A program made the translations under genes and the position numbers. The notes beneath the pieces were generated by a model. It saw only the letters and a program-made list of their open reading frames with translations. It did not search any database and had not been told where the DNA came from. 64,000 nucleotides of DNA from Trema orientale (lineage: Eukaryota > Streptophyta > Magnoliopsida > Rosales > Cannabaceae): positions 158,981 through 222,980 of the forward strand of contig JXTC01000388.1 in NCBI GenBank assembly GCA_002914845.1, given 5' to 3'. Positions 45,564 through 56,557 of this stretch are shown here, piece after piece. Each line of letters starts with the position of its first letter. The first letter of the stretch is position 1.

Positions 45564-47141
45564 ATGGCCGAGATTTCAAGTAGTAATAATGGTGACCATA
45601 TTTTGAGTATAAAGGATGATCATGATAGTACTCCTGAGACAATCCCAGAATCAAGCAATAGATGTGCTTTGATATCTTTTGTTCAGAAGGTGACTCCTCT
45701 TATTTTTTTTCTTCTTTATTTTTTTTTTCATCGTAAATTTTCAATATTATGTATGTGATTTGTGACAGTTTGTGATCCAATTCTTTCCACTTTTCACATC
45801 TATATTAATTGTTCTACTATGTATGCATGTATTTGCTCGATGGCGATGTATAGCACTACTTTGGTTAATAAGTTTGTTTTCCATTAAGTACAGTTAGTTG
45901 CCGAGGTATTAGGTACGTATTTCCTGATATTTGCGGGTTGTGCCTCTGTGGCTGCGAATTTGAACTTTGACAAAGTGGTGACACTTCCTGGCATCAGTAT
46001 GACTTGGGGACTGGTGGTGATGGTGTTGATTTACACGGTTGGTCACATCTCCGGCGCCCACTTTAACCCCGCCGTCACAATTGCTTTTGCCTCTACCAAA
46101 AGGTTTCCACTCAAGCAGGTCAAGTACTGCATGAGAAAAATGACTATAACTAAACATGTTTTCATCAAATTTTTGTGAACTAAAACATATGTATATTTAA
46201 CCTAAGGTTATAATCTTAATGTTCTTATAATATATGTTCTATTATAGGCACCAGCTTATATAGCTGCTCAAGTTGTCGGATCAACTCTAGCAAGTGGAAC
46301 CCTTAGGCTCTTGTTTACCGGAAAACAAGACCACTTTCTTGGGACAATGCCGGCAGGCTCGGACATGCAGTCATTTGTGATCGAGTTCATTATCACATTT
46401 TACCTCATGTTTGTTGTGTCTGGTGTTGCAACTGATAATAGAGCGGTTTGTTCTTTCTACTTTCTTTGTTGTTGATTATGTTTTCCCAGTGAAATTGTGG
46501 CATTATTTGATAGATCAGTTAGCTTAGATCTTAGTCTACTACTATTGTATAAGTTATTTTCACCGAATATCTTCTAAGAATTAAATTTGAAAGTAAATGT
46601 CTTAGGACAGAATTAGAGCTTATACATAGGTTTGACAAATGTGTATTAATCCTAACATATCTTTTTCATAAATATATATATATTTGGGTTTTTGTTTTAT
46701 GCAGGTTGGTCAGCTTGCTGGGCTTGCTATTGGTAGTACTGTTCTACTGAATGTGCTGTTCGCGGGGTATTCACTCTTAATAACTATCTTTTGAACTCTC
46801 TCTCTCCTTTTCTAGATTTATTTTTTAATCCACATAGCTCATTTATTTATTTTAAAAACATAAGACAAATTAAAATAGTCACAGTTATCCCAATTTATCA
46901 ATATTGAGTTGGGCTTTTGTTATGCAGGCCAATTTCTGGGGCATCAATGAACCCAGCAAGAAGCTTGGGCCCAGCAATTGTGTGGAAAAAATATAAAGGG
47001 CTATGGATTTACCTTGTGTCACCAACTCTTGGGGCCATAGCTGGTGTTTGGGCCTACAACTTGGTCAGGTTTACTGATAAGCCTCTTCGAGAGATCAAGA
47101 CCAGCTCTTGCTCTTTCCTCAAAACTCGAGCACCAAAATAA
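45564..47141 (+). CDS. NIP subgroup I aquaporin (NOD26-like intrinsic protein)
   Basis: Five exons, 45564-45689, 45894-46118, 46248-46445, 46705-46766 and 46928-47141, give 274 residues in one frame with GT/AG introns, the usual NIP gene plan and size. The protein has six membrane spans and two NPA boxes (100-102 in 'HFNPAV', 212-214 in 'SMNPAR'). Spacing to the second NPA identifies the aromatic/arginine filter as W80, V200, A209 and R215. W-V-A-R is the NIP subgroup I (NOD26-type) filter, which in characterised members passes water, glycerol and ammonia and often lactic acid or arsenite. The N-terminus is acidic and the C-terminus is short and basic with Ser/Thr residues (KTSSCSFLK), where NOD26 relatives are phosphorylated. 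Plasma-membrane or ER location is expected. Nothing looks broken. Substrate specificity is inferred from the filter only. Confidence 0.95.
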
Positions 47142-47496
47142 TTAAAAGCTCCTATTGATGAAAATGGAGATAACTAAATTTATTGCATTCGTGACCGAGG
47201 TGTAAAGTGTCTTTATTTGCGTACATAATTTTTACCTTGGCTGGTGTTTGAGAAGATGTAGCCTATTATGTTTACATTGGATTAAACCACTATTTATTTG
47301 TTAATTTTTATAAAAATGGTTTTAACATTTTATGTTAGTTGTGAGAAATTTGTTATTGACTTGTTGCGAGTCTTCCGGGCTGAATGTGCATGTATTTTTT
47401 GCCTTTCGCTTTTTGTTTTTGTTTTTGGCTTTTTTTTTCTTTTTGTAAAGTTGAAAGAAAGGACAAATAAATAGGAGTATTCCGCTAGTAGGAGTA

Positions 47497-47533
<37 letters not shown>

Positions 47534-47877
47534 GGGATAACTGCAAAAAAACACCCTCTCTACAATTTAAACCCCCGAAATTTGGAATCTGCAAAATAAT
47601 ATCTTGAGATTAAGAATTTTTGAAAATTAACACATTGGACAGATTTTTTGACTAATTTTAGGAACGAAAAAATAATAATATCTTCAATTAAAACTAGATT
47701 AATCCATATCATTTATCTTGATTTTGAGGATATTATTGTATTTTATCAGTTAAAAATCAACACAGGGTATTAATTTTCAGAAATTCGTAATCTCAGGGTA
47801 TTATTTTGCGGAATCCAAACTTCAGAGTTTAAATTGCAGAACATCCAAATATGAGAGTATTTTTTTACAATTATCCC
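47534..47877. mobile_element. 344-bp MULE-type foldback MITE in an (ATT)n tract
   Basis: The ends are 'gggataactgcaaaaaaaca' and the inverse of 'gggataattgtaaaaaaata'. Inverted similarity runs for about 110 bp per arm, including 'ttggaatctgcaaaataata' against its counterpart. The flanks are both 'ttattatta' (47525-47533 and 47878-47886), a 9-bp duplication, although the (ATT)n context makes this less informative than elsewhere. Non-coding. Confidence 0.78.
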
Positions 47878-48147
47878 TTATTATTATTTACAGTTTTTTG
47901 GGTTAAATAATTGAAACGAAAAGACTAGATTTAGCACTTCTTAATATGAATACATTCTAAAGAAACTTCTAGGCGTCATCGGTTAGTCGGTGTCATTTTA
48001 CTAACTGGCGCATATTCTTCTCACTTATATATTTAGATGCGGTTTATAAAATCTACGAATCATGCTGTGTTTGGAGAACAATTTGTGCAGTTAATAATGC
48101 AATGTAGTATGTTATTTATATTCTATGATATTTTAAAGTAATTTTTT

Positions 48148-49109
48148 GGGGAATTCTACTGTAAGAGCATCATTTTTTATCCTATTGGGTAGGAGCACTT
48201 TTTAGACCATCCGATAAAATGAGTGGCGATGATTATATGAGTGTATAATCTTTCATACACTATGACACATTGATACAAATCCCAAAAAAACGATTTTCTT
48301 CCTTTTTTTTCCAGAACCTTTCATATTTTCCGTTTAAACAAACTCTATATTTGCTTCTATTAAGAAACATTCTTCTAATCTTAATCCTATATTCCCATTT
48401 TCTTCTTCATGTTTTTAGTTTATATCACAAATTCGACCTTCCAATTTTGATTTGGCTAGAATTTTACCATTTGTTTAAATTATTAAAAACAAAAACTGCA
48501 TCTATAAAGTCTTCATCCCCTTCAAGGGAAAAAAAAAAAATTCTTCTCATACCTAGCTTTTCCACTCCTTGTTACCAGTACCACCACCATCCATCTCTAT
48601 GAGATTCCTCCTTTTTATCATTTTTTGAAACTTTCTTTGTACTCAAATTATCCTAATTTTACCTTTAAAAAATTTCCTAAATTTATCATCATTCTGTTAG
48701 GGAGATGAAGTTTTTTTTTTTTTTTTTGAATGGATTAAGGAAGATGAAGATTTAAATTCCCTTTCATGTTATTTGATTTTCATTTACAAGAGCACAACTT
48801 TAGATTTTTAAAAAATTAATAGGAACTAAAAAAGATGCTCCAAACGAGAAAGAACAATAGTTTTTTTTTTTTTTTTTTTGGTTCAGCCAAAATAAAACAG
48901 AGAGAGATAGTTGAGAGCATACAATTGTGTGAGATATAAAGGAGATAGTGTTTCTTTTCTGGTTTGTTTTGTTTTGAGTATTTTTTTTTTTTTAAAATAT
49001 GGATAATGGATGGGAATATATTATGCTAAGTTAAAGTCCATGATGTAGATCAATTTTTAAAATTTTGATTGGCTAAATAAATGCTCTTACATAACGGCAA
49101 TTTTGTCCC
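48148..49109. mobile_element. Probable 0.96-kb TIR element
   Basis: The left end 'ggggaattctactgtaagag' and the right end, inverted 'gggacaaaattgccgttatg' followed by 'taagagcat', form an imperfect terminal inverted repeat around a shared 'gtaagagcat'. No convincing target duplication was found and the ends could shift by a few bases. The body is low-complexity and has no transposase. Confidence 0.4.
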
Positions 49110-49530
49110 TTCTATACTGGAATTTCTCTAATTTTTTTTGTTACTTTTTCCTAATTTTGAACTAGAGTTTTATACCTAGCATGTAATTGGGTTTTCGGTA
49201 TGAAATAATTAGTTTGGAAGTAAATAAATGACAAAATTTCATTTGGGCAAAACTTCTAAACTCGAGGCTTAATTTGTCGAGATCAAGTTTAAAGTCTATA
49301 ACTCAAACCGCAGAAAATGAACTATACCACAAGGAAATTTGCCAAAATTGGGTTTAGAATTTTATGCCACTTTCCTATTAAATATATAAATGAACTAGTA
49401 TTTTTTTTTTCCAAAAAAAAAAAAAAAAAAGTGCAGGTGCAGCCCTATTTTGCCCTTTGACAATAAAAGTGATTTTTTAAATAAAACAAAACAAAACTCA
49501 TTTTAGATAAAGGCTTTCATAAAACCTCCA

Positions 49531-49550
49531 AAACCCTAAACCCCTAAACC
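49531..49550 (+). promoter_or_regulatory. Telo-box cluster upstream of NOC3
   Basis: The sequence 'aaaccctaaacccctaaacc' ends 14 bp before the NOC3 start codon. It contains a perfect telo-box, AAACCCTAA (49531-49539), and a variant copy. In plants this element near transcription starts is a hallmark of ribosomal-protein and ribosome-biogenesis genes, which fits the encoded protein. No clear site II motif (TGGGCC/T) was seen just upstream. The regulatory role here is an inference from position. Confidence 0.65.
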
Positions 49551-49564
49551 TTGTGGCTGTGACA

Positions 49565-52500
49565 ATGGGGACGAAGAAGAAGAATAGTCAGAAGCAGAAG
49601 ATAATTCTCCCGCCCGAGCTCCCGCCGGAGATTTCTGAGGATGAAATCGAAGTCTCCGACGAGGACTTGCACTTCGTTGACGAGAATCGAGACTATGCCG
49701 GCTTCGTTTCCCGCTTGGATACCCAATCTATCACCAAGTTGGTCTTTTTTTTTTTTTTTTTTTTCCAGTTCCATTCCAACTACCATACTTTCTACCCAAA
49801 TCTCTTTTGATTGATTTTGGGTGGTTCGCAAGTTTTTATTTATTCATCTATTTTTTTAGGATTTAGAATCTGAAATTTGATCCGAAATATAATGGGAAAT
49901 GTTCATTTTTTGTGTTCGATTCTCATAATGTCATGTCTTTTTTTTGGGTGCTGTCTTATGAATTTTGTCACTGTTATAATGAATCTGATTAACTTTGATT
50001 TGGATATTTAAAAAATAATAATAATAAGGCATGTTACTCGCGTTGCTGACGTGAAAGAAGATGCTTTGGAAGCTCTGTATGAGAAGCGATTAAAGAAGAA
50101 GCAACTACTGCTGAAGGATCAAGAGGTTGACAAGCTTGAAGTTGATCCTGTTGATGCTCTTCCTGTCAAAACTTTAGATGGGAAACTTCTCTATCGGACA
50201 GGTTTTTAATTTCTCTGCGCTGTTTGTCTTTCTTTCTTTCTTTCATTGGTCTGTCGAAGTTTTTGAGTGTGAAGCTTCCTTTTATTGATGAATCGTTTAG
50301 TTCCAAAGACCTCGAAGGTATCCGAAAATAATGAAGAAGGGGAAACTGGAGGAGATGATAAGGAAGGTACAGGAGTTATTAAGCTGACTAAGGCGGAAAG
50401 GAGGGCAAAACTTAAGAAGAGTAGGAAAGAGGCTAGGAAACAAGGGAAGGAGGCAATTACAACTGAAGTCGAACAAACCCCACAAGCGGCTGTGCTGGTA
50501 TTGTCATTTTGAAGCTGATTATAAGATTTTCACCTCATGTTTTCCCATGCACACAAAAATGCACACTCAAATCCAGACCTTCAGTTGTATCAAACTGTTT
50601 CTATGTATTAGTTCCATTCTCTTTTAGCTGTATTTTAACTACAAGTGGATAACATATTATCTCGAGCTCTGGTTGTGTGTCCCATGACTTTTTTCCTTCT
50701 TTGTTGTTAGGCTGAGGTGAAAGAAGATATCACAGCTGAAGAAGCTTTTGAAAATAAGAAGCGTAAGATTGCAGAGCTGGGAACTAACCTGCTTTCTGAT
50801 CCAGAGTCTAATATTAAGTCGCTGAAGGAGTTCTTACAACTCTGTAAAGACGATGACCATTCAATTGTCAAACTTGGACTCTTATCCTTGTTAGCTGTTT
50901 TTAAAGACATTATCCCTGGGTATGACTCATTCCATGTTTTCTAGGTGTTGGTTTATAGTTTATAATCATTATCAGTATTATTTATTTATTTATTATTTTC
51001 ATATTGCAGTTTTAGATTTTCACCTTTTTCATTTGTTTGACAGCTACCGGATCAGGCTTCCTACTGAGAAAGAGTTGCAGATGAAAGTCTCCAAGGATGT
51101 CAAAAAGATGCGGTATTATGAATCCACACTTCTGTCTTCATACAAGGTTGGTTTTCCACTTTAAGTTAGAACTGATGTCTAATTGTAAACATTGTTCTGA
51201 TTTTTTGTTTTTTCAATACTAACGCTGCTGTTGTTAGAATATGAATAGCTTGTATGGTCATCATGGTAAATTGTGATTTATTTTTGTTTTCCGTTCTTGT
51301 ATACAGGCATACTTGCAGAAACTGTCGGTGCTTGTTAAACAGTCTTCATTTCAACAAGTAGCCATTCGCTGTATCTGCACTTTGCTTGATGCAGTACCCC
51401 ATTTTAACTTCCGGGAGAGCTTGTTAGGTGTTGTTGTCAGAAACATAAGCTCCCCCGATGAGGTCGTAAGGTTTTTCTGCTTCTATATTCTTGGACTTTT
51501 GAGAATTTGACATGTTGTGCTTCGAGGATTAGGACATAGGTTCTAGTTGGTGCCCATGCTTCAACTCTAAAATGAAGAATATGCTGTGTACATCTTAGTA
51601 CAGTATTCTTTGGATTTCATGTTTAACTTTCTTCTAAGAGGATTAAAACAATTATGTAAATCTGCTTAGGGAGTTAAAGTCTTCTACCACTTTTTCTCTG
51701 TGGCACTTCTATTTTGGTTTTGGTTTATCTGGTCATTGAACATTTTTTCCTTGTAAAATGTTATTCCAGTGACTCATCCAGTTTATGGTTGAATACATGT
51801 ATTCTCAGTGGGAATGCTTGGTTTTGATGTCTATTAGTTGTTAACAGGAAACTATGTTGTTCTACAATAAAGTCAATATTTACAAATGAGGGTAAACATG
51901 GTGGCGAAGCCACTGGCGAGGCTGTTCGATTGATTGCAGATCATGTGAAAGCTCATAACTGTCAATTGCATCCTGATACCATTGAGGTGCGATGCCGTCC
52001 TCAGCTTTTATCAGTTTTTCTTTGCCTTATTTTTTTACAGTCCTGAATTCGGAGAAAACTACCAACACGTGGTCCAAACACATTATTTATGCTTGTTATC
52101 TGCCGATAAGCTATAATTTTTTTTTTTCCTTTTTTTTGGGTAGCAGATTATATAATGCCGGAATAACATTTTGCGTAGTTTTAAATTGTATTTGAGTTTC
52201 TTCTGCTGAACTTCTTTTCACTGTTTGCATTACTTTCTCAGGTTTTCTTATCCTTGTCATTTTATGAAGATCTTGGGAGATCTGAAAAAGCTGATGAGAA
52301 GAACAATGTCAAAAACAAGAAAGGTAAGAAAAGAAAGAGTCTTGAGGAGCCAGGTCAGTTGCCCGTTAATGATAGAAAGAGAAGTAAGCAAGAGGTCATG
52401 ACAAAGATGAGAGAGGAGGTATTTTTATATTTATGTTATTTGTTGATTTCTTGAATTTAATTCTTCTTAATATGTTCTATTGGCAGTAACGTTGTGATGC

Positions 52501-55413
52501 TGTACTATAGGTGGAAGCTGATTACAAGTCTGCAGCTTTTACCCCTGATATAATGGAGCGGAGAAGGATGCAGACAGAGACACTTTCTGCTGTATTTGAG
52601 ACATATTTTCGCGTCTTGAAGCATACAGTGCAACCGACAGCTTCCAGGTTTGCTATAATGTTTTAAGTATTGTTATTGTACCCTTTTTTTTTTCTTTTGG
52701 ATAAGAAACTGAGATTTTATTAATGAGAATAATAGAGTACAAAAAGATGATAAGTAATCATCTAAGGGTCACAGCCAAAGGCTCCACTCCCTAACTAGAA
52801 CAGAAAAAGGGATATTCTTAAACTCTTTTGTGTCATGTACCCACAAGGCTACCCAGAATTTAGCTGTATCCCATAACCCATCCACATCGCTCTTAACATC
52901 CTCAAAGATCCTCTTATTCCTTTCCAACCAAATAGCCCAACAAATAGCAACAATAGAAAGCTTCCACAGCTTCTTCCTACTCGCATTACTTCTTCCCAAG
53001 CCCGAGAATTGCTGGAAAATATGGTGACAATGGAGTGGCCAAACCCAATGAACACCAAAATCCGTAAGAAGCTTTGACCAAATCGACAAAGCAAAGGCGC
53101 AGTGCAAGAATAAGTGGTCGCTGACCTCGTCATTACTACCACACATAACACACCATCCTGGCGATAGACAAGAGAAAGGCTTACGGTGCTGAAGGATCTC
53201 ACGCGTACTGAGCTTGCCCAAGGATAAGAGCCAACAAAAAACTTTGACTTTCATAGGGCAAATTGATTTCCAAATAAAGGAGTAATAGGGAAAAGGGACA
53301 TCATCATCATTAGCTCGCATTTTATAGAAGAGAGATTTGCAAGAGAACTGCCCAGACCTGTCTAATTGCCAGATCCTCTTGTCAGTATTATAATTGTACT
53401 GATCCAGCTATTTTATATCCCGTAGTATTGTTTAGTAAAGATACACAAAGCAGACCTAGTTGATGCACGTTACTCTTAAGTTGACGACTTATTTTGAGTA
53501 TTTTGTGCATTTTATTCTTAGAAGAAAAGAAGATTTCAAACTAATTGCTTATTTCCCTTGCTTTGTATCTCAGCTCTGAAGCAAATGCTTCACCCTCTGC
53601 TGGTTCATGTGGTTCTCACCCCTTGCTTGCTCCCTGTCTGAGAGGTTTAGGGAAATTTTCACATCTAATAGACTTGGATTTCATGGGTGATCTCATAAGT
53701 TATCTAAGGAGGCTTGCATCTGGTGGTAATGGTTCTGAAAGCACTTCCGTGAAAAGTTTGAGCGTGTCTGAGCGCCTCCAATGCTGCATTGTTGCCTTTA
53801 AAGTGATGAAGAGCAACCTTGAAGCCTTGAATGTTGATCTACAGGACTTCTTTGTCCAGCTGTATAATATTATCCTTGAGTACAGGCCTGGAAGGTCAGT
53901 GCTGAAGCTTGTTTACCACCCCTAGCCTTCTACTTGAGAACATAATTTCTCTATTAATTGCTTTTGAATGGCTTTTAATACATCTCTTGCATTATGCTTG
54001 GTGACATAACCCTGTTTTAGCTTTTGGCTCTCTCTTCTCTCTGTGTATACATTTATTGCATATCTGTATTTGTGCATGCCTGTGTGTTCATGTGCACGTG
54101 TGTTTCATATGTCCCTTATTTGTTCAGCGACTGGAGATTTAATTTAATTTCTCTTTGCACTCTACCCTCCAATTTGCTTTTGCTTGCTGTCGATGTGCTT
54201 TTTTAGTGGCTGGAATGGAGATCAAGCTAAGTGCTGTATTGTTTCATGTCATTTTTGTTTGTTTAACAGAGATCAGGGAGAAGTATTAGCCGAAGCTCTG
54301 AAAATAATGTTGTGCGAAGATAGACAACATGACATGCAAAAGGCTGCTGCATTTGTAAAACGTCTGGCCACTTTCTCATTATGTTTTGGTTCTGCAGAGT
54401 CAATGGCTGGTAGGCTTTTTATATTGAAGTTTGTTGCTTCATTGTCAAACTTAAAATATGAATTCCTCCTAAAGTTAAAGGGTTTGCTTTGGGAACTTTT
54501 GCAGCCTTGGTTACTTTGAAGCATCTTCTTCAGAAGAATGTCAAGTGTCGAAATTTGTTGGAAAATGATGCTGGAGGTGGCTCCGTTTCGGGTTCCATTG
54601 CGGTAAGCACTTGTTATATAGTTGTGTATAGATAGACTGCTTTCTTGATTATATTTGCTGGATGCATATGCATTTGCCTTTTATATTTATGCATGATATT
54701 CATGAGACCGGACTATAGTCCAGAAAATGTTCCTAAAAACATTTTCAATCATCCAAAGTTTCATTTAGCTTGTAATAGTTTATCAGTCAAAATTTTTAAC
54801 CTCAACTTCGCTACATGAGATTTCTGACTTGCTAACCTTTTTCATGAACTTCTGGCGCCAATCAACTTAGCTGTTAATGCGAATTCTAACTCTCTCTTTT
54901 TTGCACATGTATGCACAGAAATACCAGCCATATGCTTCAGACCCCAACTTAAGCGGTGCTCTTGCTTCTGTCCTTTGGGAACTGAATCTTCTTTCAAAGC
55001 ATTATCATCCTGCTATCTCAACTGTGGCTTCAGGCATTTCAAGCATGAGCGTTGCTCCTAATCAGGTTTATCTCTCCAATATCTCTCCTATACAAGCTTT
55101 CAAGGACTTGTCTCTTGAACAGGAGTCACTCACCCCGCCAACTGATCTCTTAAAATCCAATGGTAAGAGGAAAAGAGGAAGTGGGTCCTTAATATCTGCT
55201 GGAATCAAATCTTCGCTTGATACAGCTTCCATCGATGAAGATGAAGTGAGAAAGAAACTGTCGGCGCATTTTATGCTTCTCCGTGACATTAAGGAGAACC
55301 AAAGATTAAGGGATGAGTTGGATCATGCAACCTTATCTTTACAGCTATATGAAGAGTATAAGCAGCAAAAGAGAAAAGCTAAAAGGACCAAATCCAAGAA
55401 AACCATTGCCTAG
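49565..55413 (+). CDS. NOC3: Nucleolar complex protein 3 (NOC3) homologue
   Basis: Thirteen exons: 49565-49737, 50029-50201, 50301-50497, 50711-50919, 51044-51146, 51307-51470, 51848-51986, 52242-52418, 52511-52647, 53574-53894, 54270-54409, 54505-54602, 54919-55413. All join in phase with GT/AG borders and give 841 residues, near the size of plant NOC3 proteins. The N-terminus is charged (MGTKKKNSQKQK, then acidic). The NOC3 core begins near 'EAFENKKRKIAELGTNLLSD', followed by 'YRIRLPTEKELQMKVSKDVK' and 'YLQKLSVLVKQ'. A CBF/Mak21-type helical region lies in exons 9-12, and the C-terminus is basic and coiled (ends KQQKRKAKRTKSKKTIA). In yeast, Noc3p pairs with Noc2p for nuclear maturation and export of pre-60S ribosomes, and also acts in replication licensing; a nucleolar role is inferred here. 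I start at the ATG at 49565, just after the telo-box. Intron 9 holds a LINE fragment. Confidence 0.95.
52682..53383 (-). mobile_element. 5'-truncated LINE in NOC3 intron 9
   Basis: This 702-bp fragment is antisense to NOC3. Its minus-strand frame (53320-52769, 183 residues) reads the zinc-binding end of a plant LINE reverse transcriptase (zf-RVT): 'FIWKSICPMKVKVFCWLLSL', 'CVMCGSNDEVSDHLFLHC' and 'ICWAIWLERNKRIFED'. The tail is the T-run at 52684-52693 followed by the 3'-UTR word 'gagattttattaatga'. It is flanked by a 16-bp target duplication, AGTATTGTTATTGTAC (52666-52681) and AGTATTATAATTGTAC (53384-53399), with two mismatches. The endonuclease and most of the polymerase are missing, as is usual for incomplete reverse transcription. 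The surviving frame has no stop, so the insertion is fairly young. Because it lies within the intron, the NOC3 splice sites are untouched. Confidence 0.9.
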
Positions 55414-55452
55414 TTGACTCGATTGTTTTGCCTAGTTGACTCGATTGTTTTG
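55409..55452. repeat. 22-bp tandem duplication across the NOC3 stop
   Basis: The unit 'cctagttgactcgattgttt' plus 'tg' occurs twice in a row (55409-55430 and 55431-55452) with no mismatch. The NOC3 stop codon TAG (55411-55413) lies in the first copy, so the duplication leaves the protein unchanged and lengthens the 3' UTR. Confidence 0.9.
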
Positions 55453-55475
55453 GTCTCTGTTTTTTGGATAAACTT

Positions 55476-55575
55476 GTTTAACAAATTGTTTGTACCAAGT
55501 TATCATTTTTGATGTTGTGATTCTCGTTTAACAAATTCTTTGTACCAAGTTATGATTTCTGATTCTATGATTCTC
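55476..55575. repeat. 50-bp tandem duplication in the NOC3 3' flank
   Basis: Units 55476-55525 and 55526-55575 both begin 'gtttaacaaatt' and contain 'tttgtaccaagttat' and 'tgattctc', with about six substitutions between them. It lies in the probable NOC3 3' UTR. Confidence 0.88.
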
Positions 55576-56557
55576 TTCTATTCGTATTATTGAGCAATGT
55601 GTACATCTTACTCTTTTTTTACCTAGTCGTTAGACTTGAATGCGAAGAACTTGCTTTCATTCAAATGCTGAAACGGAAACAGGAAGCTAAAATGATCAAA
55701 GAAAGATGTATATTGTTGACTGTCTTTATTCTTGGAAACCAGCATTATTAGTTGGTCGATATTGTAAAGAAGATAGAGTTGTACTAGTGATAGTCGTATC
55801 ATCGGACTTCTATGCATCATAGTCCATTTCTGTGAGGCTGCTTGTAAAAGCTCACAAAGAAAAATGGCGGTTGAAAGTTATTTCGCTTTGGTCACTACTG
55901 AGTGTTTTTTTTTTTTTATATAAATTGTACTTTTTAACTATTCACATATTTATTTATGTTTTTGAAAATGGGCTGATTAACTATTTATTATAATTGATCT
56001 TTTTTCAGTCTACTTTTTACTAGAATATTGACAATCTTTACTAATAGCACGGACTAATTTTTTTCCATAGAACAGGCTAAAACTCTTAGCAGTGCGTATG
56101 CAACACACATACCTATACAAATACTTTAGCCAAATACTTATGCAGCACACATTCCCATGAGGCACTAACAAAACAGTTGGCATTCCAACTGAATTTCATC
56201 ATCTCCTCTTAAAAAATAAATGAAAATTATTTCATCAGCTTAACTCATCATTGAGGGGCCTTTATCATTATCTTTTCTCTCTTAAGACCATAGCAGAGCC
56301 ACACATATACGAGTGAAGGTCATTAATTCTCGGCCAATGCTACGGCTTGGGCCTATCTACTCAGCAACTGCCACTTGGCGAAACACTTATCTAATACCAC
56401 ACTCCCCCAAGACTCCATGCTTGAAGCAATAACAGTCGCGAAAACAAAAATACTAGCTTTGAAGGGAGCAAAAGCTCTTGCAAGCCTAGCTTAGCTTGGC
56501 CATTGCTTTAGTTTGGAACTGTTTGAATCAAACGACAATTTTTAACTTCATTTCACT
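55576..56557. other. Intergenic DNA between NOC3 and SBPase
   Basis: Just under 1 kb separates the two genes. The right-hand part is presumably the SBPase promoter. No open frame of note. A pair of related phrases around 'tatgca(a/g)cacacat' lies at about 56096 and 56139. Confidence 0.5.
56386..56391 (-). promoter_or_regulatory. I-box-like GATAAG element upstream of SBPase
   Basis: 'cttatc' (GATAAG on the minus strand) lies about 170 bp upstream of the SBPase start. GATAAG I-boxes are common in light-regulated photosynthesis promoters, which suits an SBPase gene. A six-base match is weak evidence alone. Confidence 0.3.

Larger units (their letters stand above)
47142..49530. other. Intergenic DNA between the aquaporin and NOC3 genes
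   Basis: The first 200 bases are probably the 3' UTR of the aquaporin gene. An (ATT)n tract (47499-47533) and a MULE-type MITE (47534-47877) follow. A larger TIR-like structure covers 48148-49109. The 110-residue open frame at 48270-48602 lies inside that structure, is hydrophobic and low in complexity, and has no recognisable domain. Confidence 0.5.

Noticed and set aside
48270-48602. 110-residue open frame near the NOC3 promoter
   Set aside because: It is low-complexity and lies inside a probable TIR element, with no homology that I recognise.
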